This document shows, piece by piece, positions 1 through 7,308 of a stretch of DNA of 64,000 nt (position 1 is its first letter; each line of letters opens with the position of its first letter). Made by a program: the position numbers and the translations under genes. Source of the DNA: Streptomyces sp. SID13031 (GTDB lineage: Bacteria > Actinomycetota > Actinomycetes > Propionibacteriales > Kribbellaceae); assembly GCF_010548305.1 (NCBI RefSeq), contig NZ_JAAGLV010000024.1, positions 1 through 64,000 of the forward strand, in the 5' to 3' direction. The notes beneath the pieces were generated by a model. That model was not told the origin of the DNA, ran no database searches, and was given only the letters and a program-made list of their open reading frames with translations.

Positions 1-48
1 GTCCAGCACCAACCGCCGACGCTCCGGCGACAACTTCGATCTCCCCAC
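1..48 (-). CDS. Possible N-terminal fragment of a gene running off the left edge
   Basis: On the minus strand a GTG at 48 opens a frame reading VGRSKLSPERRRLVLD before the window ends. Basic starts of this kind occur on helix-turn-helix transposases and resolvases. With only 16 codons visible no family can be assigned. It matters because a long inverted repeat lies about 110 bases upstream, which would fit the end of an insertion sequence. This is inference from a very short stretch. Confidence 0.25.
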   Translation of the reverse strand, partial: MGRSKLSPERRRLVLD

Positions 49-161
49 AACAGCCCTCCAACTCTGAAAGGCGTTGCGACAATCCCCTGACACCAGGGTC
101 GCCAGGTGCAAGTTTGTTTCCACCTAAGCCCTTCCCTCAAAGGGTTCCTAGCTCGGCTGGC

Positions 162-264
162 TGTCCCGAGCGACAGGACATAGTCGGCCGTTCGGCCGGC
201 CACCACGCTCACGAAGGGCTGCGGCCGGCAGCGGTAAAGGCACTATGTCCTGTCGGTCGGGACA
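162..264. repeat. 103-bp MITE-like structure with 23-bp inverted ends
   Basis: The arms at 162-184 and 242-264 are reverse complements with a single mismatch. Between them lies a nested 7-bp stem (195-201 with 223-229). The outer ends read TGTCCCGA inward. No coding capacity fits inside. It may be a miniature inverted-repeat element, the terminal repeat of an IS lying to the left, or a very stable hairpin. No target-site duplication is obvious. Confidence 0.6.
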
Positions 265-311
265 CTGCAGATCATCGTCGAGGCAGATGCCGATCCGCGT
301 GTTCAAAGGCC

Positions 312-328
312 ATTACCCAACAGGTAAT
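312..328 (-). terminator. Short hairpin after the MarR gene
   Basis: A 6-bp perfect inverted repeat (attacc / ggtaat) with a five-base loop lies about 45 bases past the MarR stop codon. There is no T-run. It is a weak terminator candidate. Confidence 0.25.
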
Positions 329-370
329 CGCAGTGCCATAGCCGGACCGAGGGCGAGCGTAGCCGGTCGT

Positions 371-814
371 CTATCCGGCTGCGCGGGCCGTGGTCCGGGA
401 TTCGAGGACCTTGGCCAGTAGGCGGTGTAGTTGTTGCTGTTCGCGGTCTCCGAGGGCGGTGAACGGGGAGCGCGCGTAGGCGCCGGCGAGGAGGCGGTCC
501 CTGGATCGCTTGCCTGCTCTGGTCAGGACGAGGGTGCGGACTCTTCCGTCCTGGGGATGGGGCGCTCGCTTGGCGAGACCCTTCTCCTCGAGTTTCGCGC
601 TGAGCAAGGTGACGTTCGACGGGTCGCACTGCAGCCGGAGGGCCAGTTCTCGCAGGGGCACCGGATCCGCCTGTGGGTCGATGAGCCACAGCAGGTTGGC
701 CTGCGATTCGTTCAGGCCCTCCTTCTCGACGACTTCCTTGGTCATCGCGGTGACCAGGGAATTCAGCCCGAGCAGTTGTTCGACCAGGACGGCATTCAGC
801 TCGAGGTTCTCCAT
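371..814 (-). CDS. MarR-family transcriptional regulator
   Basis: The 147-residue protein is a typical MarR-type winged-helix repressor. It has an N-terminal dimerisation helix, a recognition-helix region around residues 50-75 (ELALRLQCDPSNVTLLSAKLE) and a wing with the family hallmark DGRVRTLVLT near residues 90-100, followed by C-terminal dimerisation helices. It is divergent from the ABC/ASCH gene at 978. A perfect 6-1-6 palindrome sits just upstream of its own start and may be its operator. The likely role is repression of itself and perhaps the divergent gene in response to a small ligand. The ligand cannot be deduced. Confidence 0.9.
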   Translation of the reverse strand: MENLELNAVLVEQLLGLNSLVTAMTKEVVEKEGLNESQANLLWLIDPQADPVPLRELALRLQCDPSNVTLLSAKLEEKGLAKRAPHPQDGRVRTLVLTRAGKRSRDRLLAGAYARSPFTALGDREQQQLHRLLAKVLESRTTARAAG

Positions 815-830
815 CAGCCGATCATACTAC

Positions 831-843
831 TTGAGCTGCTCAA
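831..843. promoter_or_regulatory. Probable MarR operator
   Basis: TTGAGC-T-GCTCAA is a perfect palindrome with one central base, 16 bases upstream of the MarR start codon. Just inside it, on the minus strand, is TAGTAT, a possible -10 element. A bound dimer would therefore cover the promoter. Assignment to this MarR is inferred from position and size. Confidence 0.5.
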
Positions 844-977
844 CTATATTCGCTAGGCTGCGAGTTCTCCACCTCAGGGATGACTCGCGCCGGCGCAGGC
901 TCATCACATCGCTCGATGGGTGAAGCGCCCGGCGGCTCTAGCGTCGAGGGCAGGACCGATCGACGGGAGAGCAGTAG

Positions 978-1901
978 ATGATCGAAGTAGCAGGACTGAC
1001 GAAGAGGTACGGCGACCGGGTGGCCGTCGACGACCTCACCTTCACCGTGCAGCCAGGGAAGGTGACCGGCTTCCTGGGGCCGAACGGTGCAGGCAAGTCG
1101 ACGACCCTGCGGATGATCCTCGGCCTGGACGCGCCGACGGCAGGAACGGCCCTGGTCGACGGGAAGTCGTACGCCGACCACAGGGCTCCGATGCGCGCGA
1201 TCGGCGCTTTGCTCGAAGCGCGGTCGATGCACGGCAGCCGCAGTGCCCGCAATCATCTCCTGGCGCTCGCCGCAACCACTGGGATCAAGGCGCAGCGGGT
1301 GGACGAGGTGATCGAGCAAGTCGGGCTGACCGACGTCGCGGGCAAACGCGCGGGCCAGTTCTCACTCGGCATGGGCCAGCGACTCGGAATCGCCGTCGCC
1401 CTGTTGGGCGATCCGGCGACGATCATGCTGGACGAGCCGGTCAACGGCCTCGACCCGGAAGGCATCCGCTGGATCCGCGGCCTGCTCCGCGGACTGGCCG
1501 TGGGCATCTACAAGCGCTACTTCGATCTGATCGCCAACGGTCGGAAGACCACCGAGATACGGGTCAACGACTCCAGCCGCAAGAACATCAAGGAAGGATC
1601 GCTGATCCGGTTCCGCTGCCAAGGCGACCAGCTCCTCACCCGCGTCACCCGCGTCACCCGCGTCACTCGCTACGCCGACTTCGATGCAATGTTCGACCGC
1701 GAGTCCGTGGCATCGGTCAACCCATTGGCCACCCGCGAAGAGCAACTCGCCAACATCCGCCAGATCTACCCACCCGAACGCGAAGCCCTCGGCGTCGTGG
1801 CCATCGGCATCGAACTCCTCGACCCGCCCCGGGCGCCTGACGCAATTCCCCCGGCCGAGGCAGAGAGTCAATCGACGTCCAGATCAACACCGTCTCATTG
1901 A
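978..1901 (+). CDS. Chimeric gene: truncated ABC-transporter ATPase fused to an ASCH domain
   Basis: The 307-residue product joins two unrelated halves. Residues 1-173 are a drug-export-type ABC ATPase with Walker A GPNGAGKST (34-42), the ABC signature SLGMGQ (129-134) and Walker B IMLDEP (149-154). The sequence then breaks off before the switch (H-loop) histidine and D-loop-distal region that normally follow. From about residue 175 (VGIYKRYFDLIANGRKT) to about 281 it reads as an ASCH domain, a small RNA-binding-type fold, lacking its own start. No permease gene follows, so export function is unlikely. A deletion joining two genes in frame is the simplest origin. The ASCH half contains a VTR triplicate from a 9-bp repeat. 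The ATG has a GGGAGA-type ribosome site. Without the H-loop the ATPase half is probably inactive. Confidence 0.8.
   Translation: MIEVAGLTKRYGDRVAVDDLTFTVQPGKVTGFLGPNGAGKSTTLRMILGLDAPTAGTALVDGKSYADHRAPMRAIGALLEARSMHGSRSARNHLLALAATTGIKAQRVDEVIEQVGLTDVAGKRAGQFSLGMGQRLGIAVALLGDPATIMLDEPVNGLDPEGIRWIRGLLRGLAVGIYKRYFDLIANGRKTTEIRVNDSSRKNIKEGSLIRFRCQGDQLLTRVTRVTRVTRYADFDAMFDRESVASVNPLATREEQLANIRQIYPPEREALGVVAIGIELLDPPRAPDAIPPAEAESQSTSRSTPSH
1637..1663 (+). repeat. Three tandem copies of a 9-bp unit
   Basis: cacccgcgt is repeated three times exactly and continues into a degenerate fourth copy. It encodes the consecutive Val-Thr-Arg triplets in the ASCH half. Unit length keeps the frame, as expected for slippage expansion within a coding region. 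Confidence 0.85.
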
Positions 1902-2068
1902 TCGATCTACACCGTGACGACCGCAGGTACATATGGCAAATCCGAGCAGCCCGCGACACGGCTGCAGTCGCTAAGCGGGCGACGGAGGAGGTCGCGCGAC
2001 CAGGGGTGGGCGGGAGCGGGCGGCGGAGGGAGCGTAGCGAGTGGAGCTGGACGGGTCGGAAGGAAGTA

Positions 2069-3013
2069 CTAGCTGACGAAGACGGCGGTGGGTTTGGCTA
2101 GGGGGCCGTGGGGTTCGTACAAGGCTAGGAAGGTGCCGTCGGGGGCGAACATGGCGGTTTGCTGGTCGGGGGTCAGCTTTAGGCCGGGGAGGGGGCGGCC
2201 GGTGCGGATGGCGGTGGCCTGGTCTTCGTCGGCGTCGAAGCGGGGGAAGGTGTCCGCGGCGACGTCTGCGATGGGGAGCATGACGAAGGACTCCCCCAGG
2301 GACTCGAGAGTGTGGGCCGATGAGATGTCGAAGGCGCCTACGCGGGTTCGGCGGAGGGCTGTGAGGTGGCCGCCGACCTCCAGGTCGGCGCCTAGGTCGC
2401 GGGCCAGGGCTCGGATGTAGGTGCCGCTGGAGCAGTCGACGGAGATGTCGACCTCGATGCCGCCGTCGACAGCCCGGACGTCTAGTACGTCGTACCGGCT
2501 GATCGTTACGTTGCGGGCCTTCAGGGTGACTTCTTCGCCGGCTCGGACGCGTTCGTAGGCGCGTTTGCCGTCGACTTTGATCGCCGAGACCTTCGACGGG
2601 ATCTGGGAGATCGGGCCGCGGTAGGCGGCGACGGCGGTTTCGATCGCCTCGGCGGTTACCTCGGCCAGGGCAGCGGGAGACGCCGTCGGCTCGATCTCCC
2701 CCTCGGCGTCGTCCGTGGAGGACGTGGCGCCGAGGAGGATGGTCGCGTCGTACGACTTGTCTGCCAACTGGAGATGACCCAGCAGGCGCGTGGCCCGGTT
2801 GAGTCCGACCACCAGTACGCCGGTGGCCATCGGGTCCAGCGTGCCCGCGTGACCCACCTTGCGCGTGCCTGCCAACCGCCGGACGCGAGCGACCACCGTG
2901 TGCGAGGTCAGCCCCGCCGGCTTGTCCACGATGACGATTCCATCGGCAGTCGAGGCATCAAAGGCAACAGAGTCGACAGTCACGTCGACCGCGTCACTCG
3001 TCGTCGGAGTCAT
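2069..3013 (-). CDS. truB: tRNA pseudouridine(55) synthase TruB
   Basis: The 314-residue enzyme makes pseudouridine 55 in the T-loop of tRNAs. The signature GHAGTLDPMATGVLVVG holds the catalytic aspartate at residue 60. KPAGLTSH (31-38) and the substrate-binding blocks SGTYIRALARDLG and LRRTRVG are also present. The C-terminal extension resembles the usual TruB C-terminal domain. It overlaps rbfA by 20 bp, so the two are probably co-transcribed and translationally coupled. The ATG at 3013 lies inside rbfA. A shorter start cannot be excluded because the first 20 residues are not conserved in character. Confidence 0.96.
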   Translation of the reverse strand: MTPTTSDAVDVTVDSVAFDASTADGIVIVDKPAGLTSHTVVARVRRLAGTRKVGHAGTLDPMATGVLVVGLNRATRLLGHLQLADKSYDATILLGATSSTDDAEGEIEPTASPAALAEVTAEAIETAVAAYRGPISQIPSKVSAIKVDGKRAYERVRAGEEVTLKARNVTISRYDVLDVRAVDGGIEVDISVDCSSGTYIRALARDLGADLEVGGHLTALRRTRVGAFDISSAHTLESLGESFVMLPIADVAADTFPRFDADEDQATAIRTGRPLPGLKLTPDQQTAMFAPDGTFLALYEPHGPLAKPTAVFVS

Positions 3014-3431
3014 CGTCCTCGCGGCGCTTGTACGGGTCTGCGTCGCCGGCCGGCTTGGCGCCGGCGGCGGACTTGGCTACCTCGGCGTCGGCCTGGCGGG
3101 CCTTTGCCAGCAGCTCTTCGATCTGGCCGGCGGTCTCCGGGACCGCGTCCAGGTAGAACGCCAGGGTCGGGGCCCGGCGCAGGCCGAGGGCCTTGCCGAC
3201 CTCGCTGCGGATCAGCCCACGGGCCGACTCCAGCGCGGCCGCGCTGGAGACGCGGTCCTGCTCACCGCCGTACACCGTGTAGAAGACGCTCGCCTCGCCC
3301 AGATCGGCGGTCAGCTTGGCGTCCGTCACGGTGACGAAGCCGAGCCGCGGGTCCTTGATCCGGCGCTCGAGCAACTCCGCGACCAGGACCTGGATCCGGT
3401 CGGCCAACTGCTTCGCCCTTGCTTGGCCCAT
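2994..3431 (-). CDS. rbfA: Ribosome-binding factor A
   Basis: RbfA helps mature the 5' end of 16S rRNA in the small subunit. The 145-residue protein has the KH-type core with DPRLGFVTVTDAKLTADL and the closing LRRAPTLAFYLD. A charged Asp/Glu tail (EDDDSDDE) ends the protein. A good Shine-Dalgarno (GGAG) lies nine bases before the ATG. A perfect inverted repeat separates it from infB, so rbfA-truB may form its own transcript or be reached by readthrough. Confidence 0.96.
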   Translation of the reverse strand: MGQARAKQLADRIQVLVAELLERRIKDPRLGFVTVTDAKLTADLGEASVFYTVYGGEQDRVSSAAALESARGLIRSEVGKALGLRRAPTLAFYLDAVPETAGQIEELLAKARQADAEVAKSAAGAKPAGDADPYKRREDDDSDDE

Positions 3432-3473
3432 CAGGGCTCACTCCTTCTGTGTCCTGCTTGACGTCCATCATGC

Positions 3474-3520
3474 GTAACGTCCGGGGTGACGGTAGCGAAA
3501 CCCGTCACCCCGGACGTTAC
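3474..3520 (-). terminator. Perfect 19-bp inverted repeat between infB and rbfA
   Basis: Arms 3474-3492 and 3502-3520 are exact reverse complements around a nine-base loop, about 35 bases past the infB stop. No T-run follows, as is common for actinobacterial terminators. It probably ends or attenuates the rimP-nusA-ylxR-infB transcript before rbfA. It could instead be an RNA-processing site. Confidence 0.65.
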
Positions 3521-3554
3521 TAGTGCCTCAATGCTGTGCCCAACGACGGGCAGA

Positions 3555-6500
3555 TCAGCTGCGCGGCTTCTCCCGCAGTTCGAACGCCTCGACGACATCG
3601 CCGAGCTTGATGTCGTTGTAGTTCTGCACGGTCAGACCACACTCGAAGCCCTCGCGGACCTCGGACGCGTCGTCCTTGAACCGCTTGAGCGACGACAGGT
3701 CGCCGTTCTCGACCACCACGACACCGTCGCGGATGAGCCGCACCTTGGCGTTGCGCTTGATGACGCCACTGGTGACCCAGCAACCGGCGATGTTTCCGAC
3801 CTTCGAGGAGCGGAAGATCTCGCGGATCTCCGCCGTACCGAGCTTGAACTCCTCGTAGATCGGCTTGAGCATGCCCTTCAGGGCAGCCTCGATGTCGTCG
3901 ATCGCCGAGTAGATGACCGAGTAGAACCGGACATCCACGCCCTCGCGCTCGGCCAGGTCCCCGGCCTTGCCGGCCGGCCGCACGTTGAAGCCGATGATGA
4001 CGGCGTTCGACGCGATAGCCAGGTTGATGTCGTTCTCGTTGATCGCACCGACGCCGCGGTCGATGACGCGGAGGTTGACCTCGTCGCCGACCTCGATCCG
4101 CACCAGTGCGTCCTCGAGTGCTTCCACCGAACCGGACACGTCGCCCTTGAGGATGAGCAGGAGCTCCTGGCTCTCGCCCTTCTCCATGGAGGCCATGAAG
4201 TCCTCGAGCGTACGACGCACGCGGCGCTTGGCGTTCGAGGCCGCACGGGCTCGCGCTTCCCGCTTCTCAGCGATCTGGCGGGCCATCCGGTCGTCGTCGA
4301 CAACGAGGAAGTTGTCGCCGGCTCCCGGTACGCCGGACAGACCCTGAACCAGGACCGGTCGCGACGGCAGCGCCTCGGTGACGTTGTTGCCGTGCTCGTC
4401 GAGCATCGCCCGGACCCGGCCGTACGCCGGACCCGCGACCATCGAGTCGCCGACCCGCAGCGTTCCGCGCTGGACCAGCACGGTCGCGACGGGGCCACGG
4501 CCCTTGTCCAGGTGCGCCTCGATCGCCAGACCCTGCGCCGGCTGATCCGGGTTGGCCCGGAGATCCAGCGAAGCGTCGGCGGTCAGGACGACGCCCTCGA
4601 GCAGGCCGTCGATGTTCAGTCGCGCCTTCGCGGAGACGTCGATGAACATCGTGTCGCCGCCGTACTCCTCGGGGACCAGGCCGTACTCGGTCAGCTGACC
4701 GCGCACCTTGACCGGGTCGGCGTTCGGCACGTCGATCTTGTTCACCGCGACCACGATCGGGACGTTCGCCGCCCGGGCGTGGTTCAGTGCCTCGATCGTC
4801 TGCGGCATCACGCCGTCGTCGGCCGCTACCACCAGGATGACGATGTCGGTGGCCTGCGCACCACGAGCACGCATGGCGGTGAACGCCTCGTGACCCGGGG
4901 TGTCGACGAAGGTGATGGCGCGCTCCTTGCCGTCCACCTCCGTGGTGACCTGGTAGGCACCGATGTGCTGGGTGATGCCACCGGCTTCCTTGGCCACGAC
5001 GTTCGCGTGCCGGATCGCGTCCAGCAGCTTCGTCTTACCGTGGTCGACGTGACCCATCACGGTCACGACCGGCGGACGGGCCGCCAGGTCCGCTTCGCCA
5101 CCGTCGTCGGTGCCGAAGTCGATGCTGAACGACTCGAGCAGCTCGCGGTCCTCGTCTTCCGGGGACACGACCTGGATGTCGTAGTTCAGCTCGGTGCCGA
5201 GCACCTCGAGCGTCTCTTCGTTGACGGACTCGGTCGCGGTCACCATCTCACCGAGGTGGAACAGCACCTGGACCAGCGCCGCCGGGTCGATACCGACCTT
5301 CTCGGCGAAGTCCGTCAGCGACGAGCCACGAGCAAGCTTCACGACCTCGCCGTCACCGTGCTTGACGCGCACGCCGCCGACGGCCGGAGCCTGCATGTTG
5401 TCGAATTCCTGGCGCTTGGCGCGCTTGGACTTGCGACCACGACGGGCCGGACCACCCGGACGCCCGAAGGCACCCTGTGTTCCGCCACGGCCCCGGTTGC
5501 CCGGGCCCGGACGACCGCCGCCGCCACCACCGGGGGGACCGCTGGGGCCACCACCCGGACGGAAACCGCCACCGCCACCGCCGCCGCCACCGGGACGCGG
5601 AGCGCCACCGGGACCGCCGCGAGCGCCACCGGGACCACCGGAGCCGCCGCGTGCACCACCGGGACCACCAGAACCGCCGCCAGGACCTGACGGGCGGCCG
5701 GTGAACGTACCGGCTGAAGACTTCGGCATCATTGCCGGGTTCGGACGCGGTGCGCCCGGAACTCCGCCACCTGACGGACGCGGACGGTCGGAACCGCCGC
5801 TACGGGCCTGCGCCGGCCTCGGCGGCATACCTGCCGGGCTACCGCTGCCACCCTGGGCCGGGGCCGCCGGAGCGCCACCCGGACCCGGACGTGCGCCACC
5901 GCGCTGCATGCCCTGGGTCGAGCTGAAGGGGTTGTTGCCCGGACGCGGTGCACCCGGACGGCCACCGGCGGCACGATCGCCACCGGGAGCTCCCGGACGC
6001 GGAGCGCCACCCGGACGGGGTGCACCCGGACGCGGCGCGCCACCAGGACGCGGAGCACCACCCGGAGTACTCGGACGGGCCGAGCCACCCGGACGGGGCG
6101 AATCGCCCGCAGGACGCGGAGCGGACGGGCCGGGACGCTGAGCCGGAGCCGAAGGCGCCTCGGAGGCGGCCGGAGCCTGAACCTCGGGCGTCTGCGGAGC
6201 CTGTACTACCGGTGCCTCTGCTGCCGGAGCCGGAGCGGCCGGGGCCTCGGCGGCCTTCGCCGCGGGAGCCTCGAACGCCGGCGTGGCAACGGGGGCAGGG
6301 GTTTCGACGCGCGGACCAGGCTTCGGGCCGGGACGCGGTCCCGGACGGGCCGGAGCCGGCGTCGCGGGGCTCGCCGGGGCGGAGCTGACCGGAGCCGGGC
6401 TGCTGGCGACCGGGGCCGGGCTGCTCGGGGCAGCCGTCTCGGTGACCTCGGCGCCGGACGTGCCTGCGCTCGCGGCGGTCTCGACCACCGTGGGCTCAGC

Positions 6501-6809
6501 CTTGACCGGAGCTGCCGGTACCGGCGCTGCGGCCGGTGCGCTGGTCTCCGCGGCCGGAGCCTGCGGAGTGGCCGGGGTGACCGGTGCGGTCGCCTGCGGC
6601 GCTGCTGAGGTGCTGGCGGCGGCCGTCTTGGCCGCGCGCTTCTTCGGCGGGTTCTTCTCGAACTCTTCCGCCAACCGTCGGACGACGGGTGCCTCGATCG
6701 TCGAGGACGCCGATCGGACGAACTCTCCCATGTCGTTCAGCCTGGTCAGGACGACCTTGCTGGTAACTCCGAGCTCTTTCGCGAGCTCGTAGACTCGGAC
6801 CTTTGCCAC
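3555..6809 (-). CDS. infB: Translation initiation factor IF-2
   Basis: IF-2 is the GTPase that brings initiator tRNA to the ribosome. The 1084-residue product starts with the IF2_N helix block (VRVYELAKELGVTSKVVL). Roughly 430 residues of Pro/Ala/Gly/Arg-rich low complexity follow. The G domain starts near residue 580 with VMGHVDHGKTKLLD, then DTPGHEAFTAMRARGA and NKID, and IF-2 domains II-IV complete the protein. The GTG start is preceded by AGGGAGAG. The linker contains many GAPRPGG-like repeats, which explains the repetitive DNA at about 5500-6150. It is the last gene of the rimP-nusA-ylxR-infB group. Confidence 0.97.
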   Translation of the reverse strand: MAKVRVYELAKELGVTSKVVLTRLNDMGEFVRSASSTIEAPVVRRLAEEFEKNPPKKRAAKTAAASTSAAPQATAPVTPATPQAPAAETSAPAAAPVPAAPVKAEPTVVETAASAGTSGAEVTETAAPSSPAPVASSPAPVSSAPASPATPAPARPGPRPGPKPGPRVETPAPVATPAFEAPAAKAAEAPAAPAPAAEAPVVQAPQTPEVQAPAASEAPSAPAQRPGPSAPRPAGDSPRPGGSARPSTPGGAPRPGGAPRPGAPRPGGAPRPGAPGGDRAAGGRPGAPRPGNNPFSSTQGMQRGGARPGPGGAPAAPAQGGSGSPAGMPPRPAQARSGGSDRPRPSGGGVPGAPRPNPAMMPKSSAGTFTGRPSGPGGGSGGPGGARGGSGGPGGARGGPGGAPRPGGGGGGGGGFRPGGGPSGPPGGGGGGRPGPGNRGRGGTQGAFGRPGGPARRGRKSKRAKRQEFDNMQAPAVGGVRVKHGDGEVVKLARGSSLTDFAEKVGIDPAALVQVLFHLGEMVTATESVNEETLEVLGTELNYDIQVVSPEDEDRELLESFSIDFGTDDGGEADLAARPPVVTVMGHVDHGKTKLLDAIRHANVVAKEAGGITQHIGAYQVTTEVDGKERAITFVDTPGHEAFTAMRARGAQATDIVILVVAADDGVMPQTIEALNHARAANVPIVVAVNKIDVPNADPVKVRGQLTEYGLVPEEYGGDTMFIDVSAKARLNIDGLLEGVVLTADASLDLRANPDQPAQGLAIEAHLDKGRGPVATVLVQRGTLRVGDSMVAGPAYGRVRAMLDEHGNNVTEALPSRPVLVQGLSGVPGAGDNFLVVDDDRMARQIAEKREARARAASNAKRRVRRTLEDFMASMEKGESQELLLILKGDVSGSVEALEDALVRIEVGDEVNLRVIDRGVGAINENDINLAIASNAVIIGFNVRPAGKAGDLAEREGVDVRFYSVIYSAIDDIEAALKGMLKPIYEEFKLGTAEIREIFRSSKVGNIAGCWVTSGVIKRNAKVRLIRDGVVVVENGDLSSLKRFKDDASEVREGFECGLTVQNYNDIKLGDVVEAFELREKPRS

Positions 6810-6985
6810 TACTCTCCCTCTGGTCCGAGCCTGGGGGGCCGCGGACCGTTAGTTGACGTACATGCTCATCGCATTGCACTCATCGTTCGACACTCATCGA
6901 GTGGTCATGAGTCGATGACCCGCCTTCATGTCTTCACGGTTTTCACCATGGGCGGCCAGGCGGCCGCTCTTCTTGAAGCAACTCA

Positions 6986-7267
6986 TTACTGCTGCTCGAC
7001 CTGTGCCCGCACGAGCGTCAGATCAAGCGGACCCGGGACCTTGAAGGCCCGCGGAAACGCTTTTCGCCGCTCGGCGAGGTCGAGACACTCGGTCACCGGG
7101 TGCAGATGCGCCCCACGGCCGGGTGCCCGATGCGCGGGATCCGGGAGGACAAGTCCTCCGGACACCGTCATCCGCAACAAGCCGGACGGGCTGTCTCGTT
7201 TCCGACACCCGATACAGGTGCGCTGCTGAACCTTCTCAGAGCGCGCTTCTGCAGTTTGGATCGCAAT
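6986..7267 (-). CDS. ylxR: YlxR (DUF448) family protein with no normal start codon visible
   Basis: This frame contains the full YlxR signature: RTCIGCRKR followed by LVLPDPAHRAPGRGAHLHP and RRKAFPRAFKVPG. YlxR is a small RNA/nucleoid-binding protein encoded between nusA and infB in many bacteria. Upstream of the CxxC motif the frame stays open only to a TGA at 7271-7273, and no ATG, GTG, TTG or CTG occurs in it. The only candidates are ATT (7267) or ATC (7261), the latter seven bases after GAGG. The first NTG in frame is a TTG at 7180, which would delete the CxxC motif. Coordinates assume the ATT start (93 residues). Either a rare start codon is used or there is a frameshift in the genome or assembly. 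Confidence 0.75.
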   Translation of the reverse strand: MAIQTAEARSEKVQQRTCIGCRKRDSPSGLLRMTVSGGLVLPDPAHRAPGRGAHLHPVTECLDLAERRKAFPRAFKVPGPLDLTLVRAQVEQQ

Positions 7268-7308
7268 TCCTCAGGGTGTGGTGACGACTCAGTCGACCGA
7301 CCGAGAGA

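Larger units (their letters stand above)
1..370. other. Gene-poor left edge with inverted repeats
   Basis: Apart from the possible gene start at 1-48, I see no convincing coding sequence here. The stretch holds a 23-bp inverted repeat pair (162-184 and 242-264) and a short hairpin downstream of the MarR gene (312-317 with 323-328, five-base loop). Open frames here have no recognisable domain. Confidence 0.5.

Noticed and set aside
1902..2068. Possible small gene between the chimera and truB
   Set aside because: The open frame here has no family features and overlaps truB. A 12-bp palindrome (ggtcgcgcgacc) near 1990 is too common in GC-rich DNA to interpret.
3486..5690. Large open frame antisense to infB
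   Set aside because: High GC makes long antisense frames common. The opposite strand encodes an unmistakable IF-2, and the antisense product has no domain.
5500..6150. Repetitive short units resembling a repeat array
   Set aside because: The units encode GAPRPGG-type repeats in the IF-2 linker. They vary by codon, have no uniform spacers, and are not a CRISPR array.
7023..7208. Alternative 61-codon frame over ylxR
   Set aside because: It has a normal ATG but carries none of the YlxR motifs, which lie in the other frame.
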